Assembly: GCA_902762785.1 (NCBI GenBank)
Contig: CACWPL010000010.1
Coordinates: 1 to 64,000 of the forward strand
Reading direction: 5' to 3'
Source: an uncultured Ruminococcus sp.
GTDB lineage: Bacteria; Bacillota; Clostridia; Oscillospirales; Ruminococcaceae
DNA length: 64,000 nt
Position 1 is the stretch's first letter, and each line of letters begins with the position of its first letter. The position numbers and the translations under genes were made by a program. Positions 46,876 through 54,975 of the stretch are shown in pieces. The notes under the pieces are model-generated. The model saw only the letters and a list, made by a program, of their open reading frames with translations. It made no database searches and was not told where the DNA came from.

Positions 46876-47772
46876 ATGCTCCTCGTGCTGACGATCATCC
46901 TCGTGACGGCCGCGCTCCTGCTCCTGCTCACGGCGCTCCTGCTCGCGGGCATCACCATGACCGGCAGGCGCCAGACCATGGACGAGGCGATGGCGTGGCA
47001 GTCCGAGCATTACGACACCTCTTTTTACGACGCCTGCGAACGCGAGACCTACACCGTCACCGGCGCCGAGGGGTACGAGCTGCAAGTCGAGCTGCTGAAA
47101 AGTCCCGGCTCCACGCGGTATATGATCCTCTCCCACGGCTACACGGACACGCGCGCGGGGTCGCTGAAATACGCGCGTTTCTATCTGGAGATGGGCTTTT
47201 CGTGCATCATCTACGACCTGCGCGGCCACGGGGAGAACGCCCCGACCCCCACGACCTACGGCATCCTGGAGGCGCAGGACCTCGACGCCCTGATCGCGGA
47301 CACGCACACGCGCTATCCCGACCTGACCGGCCTCGGACTGCACGGCGAATCGCTCGGCGCGGCGACCACGGTCAGCGTCCTGCGGTATCGGCCGGACGTG
47401 GCGTTCGCGGTCGCGGACTGCGGCTTCTCGGACATCGAGAACGTGCTCCGTGGGGGATTCCGCAGCGCCCATCTCCCGGCGGCGCTCTTTGATCTGGCGG
47501 ACGTCGGGGCGCGTCTGCGCTTTGGCTATGCGCTGCGGGACATGCGCCCGATCGACGCGCTCGCGGAGAACGATGTCCCGCTCCTTTTCCTCCACGGCGC
47601 GGACGACACGTTCATCCTCCCGCAGAACTCGGCCGATATGGCCGCTGCCACGCGCGGCGCCCATGAGCTGTATCTCTTCGAGGGCGCAGGACATGCCCTC
47701 TCCGCCCTGACCGACCCGGAGCGCTATGCGGCGCTGCTGCGTGCCTTCACAGACCAGTACGGTACAGGATGA
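46876..47772 (+). CDS. Membrane-anchored alpha/beta hydrolase
   Basis: A 298-residue protein with one N-terminal membrane helix (about 5-27) and an alpha/beta hydrolase domain that should face outward. Motifs: ILSHGYTDTRAG, DLRGHGENAP, nucleophile GLHGESLGA with Ser159, LHGADDTFI containing the acid, and GAGHALS with the final His. It resembles the YqkD-like family. Substrate unknown. AAGGGAGGA precedes ATG 46876; co-transcribed with the serine hydrolase. Confidence 0.87.
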   Translation: MLLVLTIILVTAALLLLLTALLLAGITMTGRRQTMDEAMAWQSEHYDTSFYDACERETYTVTGAEGYELQVELLKSPGSTRYMILSHGYTDTRAGSLKYARFYLEMGFSCIIYDLRGHGENAPTPTTYGILEAQDLDALIADTHTRYPDLTGLGLHGESLGAATTVSVLRYRPDVAFAVADCGFSDIENVLRGGFRSAHLPAALFDLADVGARLRFGYALRDMRPIDALAENDVPLLFLHGADDTFILPQNSADMAAATRGAHELYLFEGAGHALSALTDPERYAALLRAFTDQYGTG

Positions 47773-47779
47773 AACAAAA

Positions 47780-47817
47780 ACGAGCCGACGCGGCAGAGCA
47801 TCGCGTCGGCTCGTTTG
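47780..47817. terminator. Bidirectional terminator
   Basis: ACGAGCCGACGCG / CGCGTCGGCTCGT is a perfect 13-base-pair stem with a nine-base loop. As precede it and TTT follows, serving two convergent units. Confidence 0.85.
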
Positions 47818-47833
47818 TGTGATTCGGGGAGGC

Positions 47834-49330
47834 TCAGTTCTTAGCGGCCATGGTCTCGTCGAGCCATGCCTGGTACCACTTGCGGACCTCGCCCTCGTCC
47901 TCATAAGGATAGGTCGAGGACGTATCCTCAAAGACGACCTCGTCCACGCCCTCGATGGCCGCGCGGGAGACCTCGTAGGTATACCGCCGGTAGAGCATGT
48001 CCGGCGTCGCGATCTGCGGGATCCGGGTCGTGGTCTTGACGACGAGCTTGCCGTCCTCGACCGTCATGCTGTCGATGGTCGAGAAGCGGTTCCCGCCGCC
48101 CGCCGCGCTCTCGATGACGAGATAGGCGTGCGTGTCATAGAAGCTCGCGTCGTCGGTGAGCTCGCCGTCGAGCATCAGAATCGCGCCGTACTCCCGGCCG
48201 GAGCGGGCGATCCTGCCGACCCAATCCTTGTGCTCCGCGGCATCCTCCCGGATGTCGTTCAGGGCGACGAGCGCCTCCTGGACATCACCGGTCTGCGGCA
48301 CCGGCTCAGGCGTCTTGGTCAGCGCGCGCTTCATCAGCGCAAGGTCGAAGACGTCGATCGTCCCGCTGCCGTCCATGTCGGCTGCCGTCGTGACGGTCGT
48401 ATCCGGCACGCAGAGGAGCCATTTTTGCAGCACGACCACATCCCGCACATCGAACGTGCCGTCCCCATCGGCATCGCCCTCGGTCACCGGCTCCGGCGCA
48501 GTGACCTCTTCGATCTGCGTGCCGCCCTCGGAGATGGCGTAGGTCTTGGTCACGGTCGCGTCCGGCTCGATCACCGGCGCCCACGGGATCGCGACCGTCC
48601 AAGAGAGCGTCAGCGTGCCGTCCTCCACTGGACGGTAGACCTCGACGAAATACGAGGAGTCCCCCACAGGGGCCTCTCCGGCGTACATCCTGTTGCAGTA
48701 GGAGGTCATCACCTTTTCGATGGCGCCGGTACCGCTCTGGTCGAAGGTCATCTCCGCGCCGGTGCTGTAATTGATCGTGACACAGTGGACGATGTAGCCA
48801 TCATGGAGCGAGAGCGTGCCATGATCTTCTACATAGTCATTGAACTCGCTTAGGCAGTCCGGCAGCCAAGCGCCGATCCCGTTCTGGTAGACGGTACCGG
48901 CAGTGGTGATGCTGAAGGAGCGCACGGCCTCCGAAGAGACCGTCTCACCGTCCTGTACGGTGAGACAGGTCTCGAGCGTGGCGCCCTGTACGGCCTGGTA
49001 GAGCATGATCTCATAGTGATAGCCCCATTCCACATCGGTGAGCTGCTCGTGGTAGAGCGGCTCGACGGCGACGGCTTCACCGGTGTCGGCCGTGACTGTG
49101 GCGGCGGGCGTGAAGCTTTTCCCAGAGGCCGTATACTCCTGGTAGATGATGCACACGAGGTCGTCCTCCATGTGGACTTTACCGTAGCTGTTCAGGAACA
49201 TCGTCATGGACTCCATGTCGTTGGGCACCCATTCCGGGATGGCAGCCCCCTCGGCAGTGGATGCGTTGAGCGGGAGCGCCGTCAGGCAGAGGGCGGCGGC
49301 GGAAAGTGCGGCAAACAGACGATTTTTCAT
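47834..49330 (-). CDS. Secreted protein with an internal dockerin
   Basis: A 498-residue exported protein: signal peptide (about 1-26), an unrecognised N-terminal domain (about 30-280) rich in Tyr and Thr, a type I dockerin in the middle (about 284-344) with GDADGDGTFDVRDVVVLQKWLL and DMDGSGTIDVFDLALMKRAL (read in parts), and a second unrecognised domain (about 350-498). Both Ca-binding loops look intact. It would join the cellulosome; no catalytic motif was seen. It is third in an operon after an ECF sigma factor and its anti-sigma-like partner, 36 bases downstream, with AAGGAGGTA before the ATG. Confidence 0.85.
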   Translation of the reverse strand: MKNRLFAALSAAALCLTALPLNASTAEGAAIPEWVPNDMESMTMFLNSYGKVHMEDDLVCIIYQEYTASGKSFTPAATVTADTGEAVAVEPLYHEQLTDVEWGYHYEIMLYQAVQGATLETCLTVQDGETVSSEAVRSFSITTAGTVYQNGIGAWLPDCLSEFNDYVEDHGTLSLHDGYIVHCVTINYSTGAEMTFDQSGTGAIEKVMTSYCNRMYAGEAPVGDSSYFVEVYRPVEDGTLTLSWTVAIPWAPVIEPDATVTKTYAISEGGTQIEEVTAPEPVTEGDADGDGTFDVRDVVVLQKWLLCVPDTTVTTAADMDGSGTIDVFDLALMKRALTKTPEPVPQTGDVQEALVALNDIREDAAEHKDWVGRIARSGREYGAILMLDGELTDDASFYDTHAYLVIESAAGGGNRFSTIDSMTVEDGKLVVKTTTRIPQIATPDMLYRRYTYEVSRAAIEGVDEVVFEDTSSTYPYEDEGEVRKWYQAWLDETMAAKN

Positions 49331-49366
49331 AGTAGGTACCTCCTTATCCTATCGAAATACATTGGT

Positions 49367-50509
49367 TCAGTTCGCGATCCTCGAGACGAGGCGTTCCATC
49401 TGCCCGAGATCCTTCACCTGCGAGATCACGAAGCAGATCTGGCATCCGTCGTCCCAGAACACCATCGCGATCCCCTCGGGATCGTCGGCCGCGAGCAGGA
49501 AGATGGGGAGCCCGTTCGCGGCGTCCTCCTGCGCGGTGGTGTAATAGGTCGGCAGATACGTCATATGGAACGCCTCATACGGATAGATCTGCACGGAATA
49601 ATGCTGCCCCGCCTCGTCATCGAGACTGACTGTCGTGGCGCGGACATTGGCGGAGACATTGACGACATTCCGCCCGCTCTCCGTGAAGCCGGGGACATCG
49701 AAGCGATGCTCGGTCACGTCGGCGGGCGCGTCCGTCGTAAGCTCGTAGCGGAGCAGCATGGTGTCGCTGCCCGGCTGCGGCGTGACGGTGAACTGTCCGC
49801 TCGCAGTCACGCCGCCAGGCGCCTCGATGGGCGGATCGGTCGGCGGATCTGTTGGCGCGGGATCGGTCACGGCAGGCGCGGCCTCGGTCGGTGCCTCGGT
49901 CGGAGCGGGATCGGTCACAGCGGGCGGAGCAGCCTCGGTCGGTGCTTGGGTCGGTGCGGGACCGGCATCGTTCGTAGGCGATGCATTCGCCGGAGACGGC
50001 GCCGCAGTCGTCACGGTGGGAGACGTCGCAGATGCGGCGTTCTTGGTCGTGCCGGACGGCGCGGTCTGTGTCACAGCAGGCGCGGTCACGGCGGGCAGAG
50101 AGACGTCCGTCTCCTGTGTGGCGAGCACGGGCGCGGTCGTTTCGATCGCGGCGGTCTCGGCAGCGGGCAGGGGCGCGGTGGTCTCCGGCGGCGTGGTGGT
50201 CGCGGCGGTGGCGGGCGTCTCCTGCTGGGTCAGGTCATCCGGTCGCGTGAGCGGAGCATTTTGCGCGATCGCGAGAATCAGCGCGATGCAGGCCGCCGCT
50301 GCGACCGGGTAGGCCGCAAAGCGCAGGATCCGGAGCGGGGAGCGCCGCGGGGACGCGTCCTGTTCGCCGGTCTGTGCCAGGTAGCGGTCATAGGTCTTGC
50401 GGAACTGTGCATCGGTGTCGGCCGCGGGCGGGTATTCGTCCATGAGACGGTCGGCAGCAGACGTATCGAGGCCGTGCAGTCGTTCTTGGATGTCTTTGTG
50501 TCGCATCAT
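49367..50509 (-). CDS. Transmembrane anti-sigma-like protein
   Basis: A 380-residue protein with a short cytosolic part (about 1-60), one membrane helix (about 64-83), a very long Thr/Pro/Ala linker (about 88-235) that would span the wall, and a C-terminal outside domain (about 236-380) ending in PIFLLAADDPEGIAMVFWDD (read to 20), somewhat like DUF4367 domains of anti-sigma factors. It follows the sigma gene by six bases. The cytosolic part lacks a clear zinc anti-sigma motif. ATG 50509 or 50506 may start it; GAGGTGAG precedes both. Confidence 0.75.
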   Translation of the reverse strand: MMRHKDIQERLHGLDTSAADRLMDEYPPAADTDAQFRKTYDRYLAQTGEQDASPRRSPLRILRFAAYPVAAAACIALILAIAQNAPLTRPDDLTQQETPATAATTTPPETTAPLPAAETAAIETTAPVLATQETDVSLPAVTAPAVTQTAPSGTTKNAASATSPTVTTAAPSPANASPTNDAGPAPTQAPTEAAPPAVTDPAPTEAPTEAAPAVTDPAPTDPPTDPPIEAPGGVTASGQFTVTPQPGSDTMLLRYELTTDAPADVTEHRFDVPGFTESGRNVVNVSANVRATTVSLDDEAGQHYSVQIYPYEAFHMTYLPTYYTTAQEDAANGLPIFLLAADDPEGIAMVFWDDGCQICFVISQVKDLGQMERLVSRIAN

Positions 50510-50515
50510 CTCACC

Positions 50516-51061
50516 TCATTTCGGATGGGTCAGCAGAGTCTTGAGCTTTTTCAGGGAACGGTTCAGGCGTACCCGGACGGCGCCGGGCGTCATGCGCAGC
50601 CGCTTGGCGATCTCGTTCGACTTCAAGTCGTAGAAATAGCGCCCGATGAGGATGGTCGAATCCGGCTCCCCGAGGGAGCGGATGGCGGAAAGGAGGCGCT
50701 CGTTCTCGAGGCTGTCCTCGACCGACTTGGCGATGTCCTCCCCGGACGGGATCTGCGCAGTGACGTCGTCCGCAGGGACGAGCGGTGCCGCTGTCCCTGC
50801 GCGGCGGGCGTGGTCGATCGCCCGATGCTTGGCGACGGTCCCTATATATGCACGGAGCGACTGTTCGCGGATCTCATCGAAATGCAAAAAGACCTGTAGG
50901 AAGATCTCGCTGACGAGGTCCTCTGCATCCTCCGCGGTGCCATATGTGCGGATCCTACCCCAAACGATCTTATACACATAGGCGTAGTATTGCTCGAAAA
51001 GTGCCCTGAATCCGTCCTCCTGATGCTCTTTGACGAGCTGGTGCAGCTCTGGATCTGTCAT
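50516..51061 (-). CDS. ECF-type RNA polymerase sigma factor
   Basis: A 181-residue sigma-70 family protein with region 2 (about 20-90, DAEDLVSEIFLQVF and AYIGTVAKHRAIDHAR) and region 4 (about 125-175, LKSNEIAKRLRMTPGAVRVRLNR, part of the helix-turn-helix). Regions 1 and 3 are absent, as in ECF factors. It probably directs transcription of a small regulon including its own operon. AAGGAG precedes the ATG. Confidence 0.93.
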   Translation of the reverse strand: MTDPELHQLVKEHQEDGFRALFEQYYAYVYKIVWGRIRTYGTAEDAEDLVSEIFLQVFLHFDEIREQSLRAYIGTVAKHRAIDHARRAGTAAPLVPADDVTAQIPSGEDIAKSVEDSLENERLLSAIRSLGEPDSTILIGRYFYDLKSNEIAKRLRMTPGAVRVRLNRSLKKLKTLLTHPK

Positions 51062-51111
51062 GGGTCAACTCCTTATGAAAAGCGTATCGCGCGTGAAACG
51101 GTTCTCACCCT

Positions 51112-51143
51112 ATACAAACGGGGGAGAGCGCGGAAGTGTTACA
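51112..51143 (-). promoter_or_regulatory. Possible ECF-type promoter in the sigma gene leader
   Basis: On the minus strand TGTAAC followed about 16-17 bases later by CGTTT resembles ECF promoters (TGAAC/TGTAAC with CGT). It lies downstream of the sigma-A promoter and would allow autoregulation. Speculative. Confidence 0.35.
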
Positions 51144-51190
51144 CCGTTTTCAAAAAAACTTCTATTTTTTGAGGACTTGCCTTTTCCTGA

Positions 51191-51219
51191 ATCATACCAC
51201 ATCCTGCCGGAGATGTCAA
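51191..51219 (-). promoter_or_regulatory. Sigma-A promoter of the ECF sigma operon
   Basis: On the minus strand TTGACA, 17 bases, TATGAT with extended TGG. The leader is about 120 bases. Confidence 0.83.
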
Positions 51220-51255
51220 GGAAGGCGGCCCATGAGATGTCCTCGGAACTGTCAT

Positions 51256-51296
51256 AAAAAGAAACGCGCACCGTTCCCCAAAAGTACGGTGCGCGT
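51256..51296 (-). terminator. Terminator of the TraX-family gene
   Basis: On the minus strand ACGCGCACCGT / ACGGTGCGCGT is an 11-base-pair stem followed by TTCTTTTT. Confidence 0.85.
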
Positions 51297-51303
51297 GTGT
51301 GAT

Positions 51304-52062
51304 CTAAAGCTCCGTGAACTGGTGGAGCAGGCCGATGACGAGCATATGCGCCGGATAGAAGCACTTGTAGAACGTCTGGTACGCCTTGTTCCGCGGCCCG
51401 CGCTCGCCCTTGTAGAAGGCCAGCAGGATCGCGATCGGGACGTGCATGGTATACCAGATGGCGTTCGCCGTGCGGAGCTTGGCGAGGTAGACGTCCCCGG
51501 TGCAGAACTCGTACCGTGCCCAATGGTAGACCGCCAGATACCCCGCCATCACGCCCAGCAGTGCGAGCAGCCGGACATGGTAGGGCTTGTCCAGCACATG
51601 CTCGAGGTAACAGTAGCACCCGTAGACGAGCAGGACGCCGCCGAAGCGATAATTGGACAGCACCGACCAGCACGCGAACGCCGTCAGCAGGACTGCCGCG
51701 CCCACACAGACCGGCGCGTCCCGCCATCGCTCGATGGCCAGGAGCCCGAGGAACGCCAGCAGCAGCGTAATCATCACGCTCTGGGACTCCCGAGCCGCCT
51801 CGACGGTGAAGGGCTTGGTCTCCATCAGGTCATAGCAGACCTCCGAGACCAGCGTGAGGACGACATAGCCCTTGAGATGCGACTCGACCCGCGCAGGGTC
51901 GTGCCGGATGTGCCGAAAGCCCTCGGCCAGCAGGAAAGCATAGATGGGGAACGCGAACCGTCCGACCGCCCGCCAGGGGATCGCGCTGTCCATAAAGACA
52001 GCGCCGATGTGGTCGATCAGCATCGTCACCATCGCGATGATCTGTAGTACCGTGACGCTCAT
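51304..52062 (-). CDS. TraX family membrane protein
   Basis: A 252-residue protein with about eight membrane helices. It has the TraX pattern near the start: IAMVTMLIDHIGAVF, GRFAFPIYAFLLAEGFRHIR, and LVSEVCYDL. TraX acetylates pilin on F plasmids, but chromosomal relatives in Firmicutes have no known role and no conjugation genes are near. The ribosome site AAGGAGG is rather far (12 bases) from the ATG. Confidence 0.87.
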   Translation of the reverse strand: MSVTVLQIIAMVTMLIDHIGAVFMDSAIPWRAVGRFAFPIYAFLLAEGFRHIRHDPARVESHLKGYVVLTLVSEVCYDLMETKPFTVEAARESQSVMITLLLAFLGLLAIERWRDAPVCVGAAVLLTAFACWSVLSNYRFGGVLLVYGCYCYLEHVLDKPYHVRLLALLGVMAGYLAVYHWARYEFCTGDVYLAKLRTANAIWYTMHVPIAILLAFYKGERGPRNKAYQTFYKCFYPAHMLVIGLLHQFTEL

Positions 52063-52106
52063 GGAGCCGTCATCCCTCCTTGTTCGACAAATAACTGCTA
52101 CGCCTC

Positions 52107-52135
52107 ATTATAACAGCTATGGCGCCAAAAGTCAA
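52107..52135 (-). promoter_or_regulatory. Sigma-A promoter of the TraX-family gene
   Basis: On the minus strand TTGACT, 17 bases, TATAAT. It is divergent from the promoter at 52224. Confidence 0.83.
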
Positions 52136-52177
52136 GTGATCGTGCAGGATGACGATATATGAGCCTGATAATTAGAT

Positions 52178-52200
52178 ATATTTTACAAAAAACAAAATAT
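52178..52200. promoter_or_regulatory. AT-rich inverted repeat upstream of the XRE gene
   Basis: ATATTTT and AAAATAT are separated by nine bases in an AT-rich stretch before the -35 at 52224. It may be an UP element or operator. Confidence 0.35.
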
Positions 52201-52214
52201 CCATAACAAAATGC

Positions 52215-52252
52215 AAGATATACTTGACATCATGTAAGATATGGTGTATAAT
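52215..52252 (+). promoter_or_regulatory. Sigma-A promoter of the XRE gene with flanking direct repeats
   Basis: TTGACA (52224-52229), 17 bases, TATAAT (52247-52252). Two AAGATAT copies (52215 and 52236) start exactly 21 bases apart, one on either side of the -35. That spacing puts them on one DNA face and suggests autoregulation by the encoded repressor. Confidence 0.75.
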
Positions 52253-52280
52253 AAGACTATGGAAGGAGGGGATGGCCCTT

Positions 52281-52508
52281 ATGAAAAACAAAAAGATGAA
52301 GATCGCCCGCATGGAGCGGGACATGAACCAGGAGGCCCTGGCGAAGGCCGTGGGCGTCACGCGGCAGACGATCGGGATGATCGAGTCGGGGAACTATAAT
52401 CCCACGCTCAACCTCTGCATCGCGATCTGCGATGTACTGGGAAAAACGCTCAATGACCTGTTCTGGACGCCGCCCGAGGAGAGGAGGAACGATGATGAGG
52501 ACACCTAA
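52281..52508 (+). CDS. XRE-family transcriptional regulator (YozG-like)
   Basis: A 75-residue helix-turn-helix protein: MKIARMERDMNQEALAKAVG and VTRQTIGMIESGNYNPTL, then NLCIAICDVLGKTLNDLFW. It is the short, DNA-binding-only type that usually represses its own operon with a membrane protein gene. ATG 52281 is chosen over 52272 because the AAGGAGG lies too close to the latter. It overlaps the next gene by 14 bases. Confidence 0.9.
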   Translation: MKNKKMKIARMERDMNQEALAKAVGVTRQTIGMIESGNYNPTLNLCIAICDVLGKTLNDLFWTPPEERRNDDEDT

Positions 52509-53385
52509 GATCACCACGCGTTTGCTCGACCACCTGTCCGGCACCTGGCCGAACGACGAGCGCACCTCGCGCATCAATGAGAAGGGCTTCGCGCTCTGCG
52601 GTCTGTTCTATATCCTCGCGTTCGCGGTGCGCGGGATCTGGTGCCTGACGCAGGCGCCGTTCGGCAGGGACGCGCTCGCGCGGAGCGTCAACGGGACGCT
52701 CGACCTGCCCGTGCTGGCGGTCATGCTGGTCATCATGGCGGCGGTCACGGTGACGCAGCGCCGCCGGGAGACGCCCGTGCCGCAGAAGGCGCATGCCAAG
52801 CTCTCGCTCGCGGAGCTGCCACGCGCGGCGGCGGCCCTGCTCTCCGGGAGGAGCCCGGAGGACGAGCGCACCGTGCAGGCCTTCGAGCGCGGGTTCGTGG
52901 CCTGCGGCGTGATCGGGATCGCGTATTGTGTGTACTGCTGGCTGCTCATCGTGTGGAGCCGGTATCTGCTGAGCACTTTCGTGCTGCTGGTCGCGGCGCC
53001 GGTGCTGGTCGGCTATGTCAAGCTCCGGGAGAACATCCTGACCCCGCCGCGCTTCCTGCACATCCCGCTGGACACCGCCCATCTGCTGCGGCGTCTGCCG
53101 GTCTACCTGATCGGGGTGGTGCCGTATCTGTTCCTGGCGAGCTATGTCCCCACGATCCCGGAGCACATGGCCGGGACGTACAGCGAGAGCCTGTTCGTCA
53201 TGTTCTGGCAGGTGATCGGGGAGACGTTCGTCGCCTGGCTCCATGGGCCGTGGCATCTGGCGCCGCAGTTCCTGTATTACGCGGGGATGATCTATCTGGC
53301 CATCGTCATCGTGCATGAGTTCACGGTCTTCCTCTACCGCCGGCAGATGGCGCGGATGGATGCCGAGGAGAACGACCTGACCTGA
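52495..53385 (+). CDS. Membrane protein co-transcribed with the XRE regulator
   Basis: A 296-residue protein with seven hydrophobic segments and two repeats of a motif like [18 protein letters not shown] (about 20) and [18 protein letters not shown] (about 120), each preceding a helix pair. That looks like an internal duplication. It may be of the DUF6773-like group partnered with XRE regulators, but this is uncertain. AGGAGG seven bases before ATG 52495 supports that start; ATG 52492 is an alternative. Function unknown. Confidence 0.7.
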   Translation: MRTPKITTRLLDHLSGTWPNDERTSRINEKGFALCGLFYILAFAVRGIWCLTQAPFGRDALARSVNGTLDLPVLAVMLVIMAAVTVTQRRRETPVPQKAHAKLSLAELPRAAAALLSGRSPEDERTVQAFERGFVACGVIGIAYCVYCWLLIVWSRYLLSTFVLLVAAPVLVGYVKLRENILTPPRFLHIPLDTAHLLRRLPVYLIGVVPYLFLASYVPTIPEHMAGTYSESLFVMFWQVIGETFVAWLHGPWHLAPQFLYYAGMIYLAIVIVHEFTVFLYRRQMARMDAEENDLT

Positions 53386-53401
53386 CCGCCATCAATCGCG
53401 A

Positions 53402-53433
53402 AACGGCACAGCCCCCGCGGGCTGTGCCGTTTT
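53402..53433 (+). terminator. Terminator of the XRE operon
   Basis: AACGGCACAGCCC-CCGC-GGGCTGTGCCGTT is a perfect 13-base-pair stem followed by TT. Confidence 0.87.
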
Positions 53434-53450
53434 CCATCTCGTAGGCACGC

Positions 53451-53480
53451 AAAAAACGCGTGACCGTCACGATCACGCGT
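53451..53480 (-). terminator. Terminator of tRNA-Ala
   Basis: On the minus strand ACGCGTGA / TCACGCGT is an 8-base-pair stem followed by TTTTT. Confidence 0.83.
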
Positions 53481-53487
53481 TTCCTTC

Positions 53488-53563
53488 TGGTGGACCTGAT
53501 GGGGATCGAACCCACGACCTCCGCATTGCGAACGCGGCACTCTCCCAGCTGAGCTACAGGCCC
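53488..53563 (-). tRNA. tRNA-Ala (anticodon CGC)
   Basis: A 76-base tRNA on the minus strand: acceptor GGGCCTG / CAGGTCC, TAGCTCAGCTGGGAGAG D arm, loop TTCGCAA with anticodon CGC (reads GCG), T arm GGTTCGATCC, discriminator A and an encoded CCA. The GCG codon is frequent in this GC-rich genome. Confidence 0.95.
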
Positions 53564-53576
53564 ATGTCCATTTAAT

Positions 53577-53605
53577 ATTATAGCACAACGCGGACGGAAA
53601 GTCAA
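53577..53605 (-). promoter_or_regulatory. Sigma-A promoter of tRNA-Ala
   Basis: On the minus strand TTGACT, 17 bases, TATAAT with extended TGC, ending just before the tRNA. Confidence 0.85.
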
Positions 53606-53615
53606 GTGTTTTTTC

Positions 53616-53660
53616 AAAAAAAACTCTCCGTCCCCCCGCAGGAGGGCAGGGGATGGAGAG
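53616..53660 (-). terminator. Terminator of the SseB-like gene
   Basis: On the minus strand CTCTCCATCCCC / GGGGACGGAGAG forms a stem with one wobble around a loop, followed by eight Ts. Confidence 0.83.
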
Positions 53661-53678
53661 AAAACGGCCATATCACGG

Positions 53679-54827
53679 TCAAAGGATGCCGAAGCGCTTC
53701 CTGCGGTAGACGGGCTTGGCATCTCCGAGGAACATGCCGACCTTCTCGGACGCCGTGACCTCGATGTCCCAGCCCTCCGAGCAGGGGAGGAGCTTCTCCA
53801 CGAGCGAGCGGACGAGCGGCTTTTCGAGGCGTTCTCCGCCGCAGTCGAGCGCGAGCAGGTAGTGCGGCCGGATGGACTCCGGCGTGCGGATGGCGCGGAG
53901 CCATGCCGCGCGGACGGTCGGTGTGTCTTGGAGGGACGTCGTCAGTGTGTCCAGCAGCGTTTCGGGGACGTTCTCGGGCGCGAACACCTGGACAGCCTCC
54001 GGCTCCTCACGGAGCGAGCGCAGGACCATGTCCTCGGTCTGCCCGGTGACAGCGTTCTCGGCGGCGGTGAGGAGCGTCTTGTCGAGGGAGATCTCGATGC
54101 CGGTCGACGGATCGAGGACGACGCCGCTGCATCCCATCGCCTCATACTGCATGAGGTCCGCGATGCGGGCAGTCCCAATCTCGGCATCTCGGAAGAGCCC
54201 GCTGGACTCCCATTCGGTGCGGTCGGTGAAGACAGGGAGGTAGCTCTTGCCGCCCCGCTCGAGCGCGATCGGGACGAGCGCACCCTCGATGTCCTTCGTC
54301 GGGACGAGGTAGGCGGAATGGTAGAGCACGCGCAGGAACCGGATCGTGTCCTCGCCGGTGGCGGTGGAATCGGCGATCCCCTGCGAGAGCAGGAGCATGC
54401 TGCCGGTCAGGCTCGGGGCAGGCGAGGTGCGCTGGTAGAGCGGCAGAGCGCGCTGGTCGGGGATGACGCAGATGTCCGTGATCGCGACGTTCAGGCACCG
54501 GGGCAGATAGCCGATCATGATCCGCTGGATGCCGCAGCGGACGAGCATGATGGCCCATTCCGTGCGCTTCTCCTGGTCGACCTCGTGAGGGACAGGACGT
54601 GCGCCCTTGGAGGCGACGGCGTCGGCGAAACGCGCGAACCCCTCATCGTCATAGAACACAGCGGCCGTCGGGATCCCGTTCTCCATGAAGAGATAGGGAT
54701 GCCGGGTCGCAGGATGATAGGCGATCACCAGCGGCTGGGAAAATAGCGCATTGTGGAGCTGCCCGAGCAGCGCCTCCTCCTGGGCAGGGTCACGGTAATA
54801 GGTCTCGATCAGTTCTTGCAGCAGCAT
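53679..54827 (-). CDS. SseB-like (enhanced serine sensitivity) domain protein
   Basis: A 382-residue cytosolic protein with SseB-type segments: an N-terminal half with PLVIAYHPATRHPYLFMENG and TAAVFYDDEGFARFADAV (about 30-75) and a repeat-like middle with KSYLPVFTDRTEWESS (about 195). The C-terminal domain (about 290-382) has VRAAWLRAIRTPESIRPHYL. SseB proteins are linked to serine tolerance or used as adaptor domains; the role here is unknown. AAAGGAG lies nine bases before the ATG. Confidence 0.75.
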   Translation of the reverse strand: MLLQELIETYYRDPAQEEALLGQLHNALFSQPLVIAYHPATRHPYLFMENGIPTAAVFYDDEGFARFADAVASKGARPVPHEVDQEKRTEWAIMLVRCGIQRIMIGYLPRCLNVAITDICVIPDQRALPLYQRTSPAPSLTGSMLLLSQGIADSTATGEDTIRFLRVLYHSAYLVPTKDIEGALVPIALERGGKSYLPVFTDRTEWESSGLFRDAEIGTARIADLMQYEAMGCSGVVLDPSTGIEISLDKTLLTAAENAVTGQTEDMVLRSLREEPEAVQVFAPENVPETLLDTLTTSLQDTPTVRAAWLRAIRTPESIRPHYLLALDCGGERLEKPLVRSLVEKLLPCSEGWDIEVTASEKVGMFLGDAKPVYRRKRFGIL

Positions 54828-54862
54828 AGCGCCGGCTCCTTTCTGTGGATCAGGTTGCTATC

Positions 54863-54891
54863 ATTATATCATATCTTTTGCGAAAAAGCAA
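54863..54891 (-). promoter_or_regulatory. Sigma-A promoter of the SseB-like gene
   Basis: On the minus strand TTGCTT, 17 bases, TATAAT with extended TGA. Confidence 0.78.
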
Positions 54892-54909
54892 CAGTCTCTG
54901 CGCGTTCTA

Positions 54910-54939
54910 TTGACAGATCGCGGCGTTTTGTTGTATAAT
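54910..54939 (+). promoter_or_regulatory. Sigma-A promoter of the GNAT gene
   Basis: TTGACA (54910-54915), 18 bases, TATAAT (54934-54939). Divergent from the SseB-like promoter. Confidence 0.82.
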
Positions 54940-54975
54940 GGACATGATGAGGAAAAACGGCAGGAGGTGTCGTGT

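Noticed and set aside
49790-50240. Short repeats that might suggest a minisatellite
   Set aside because: They encode the Thr/Pro/Ala linker of the anti-sigma-like protein.
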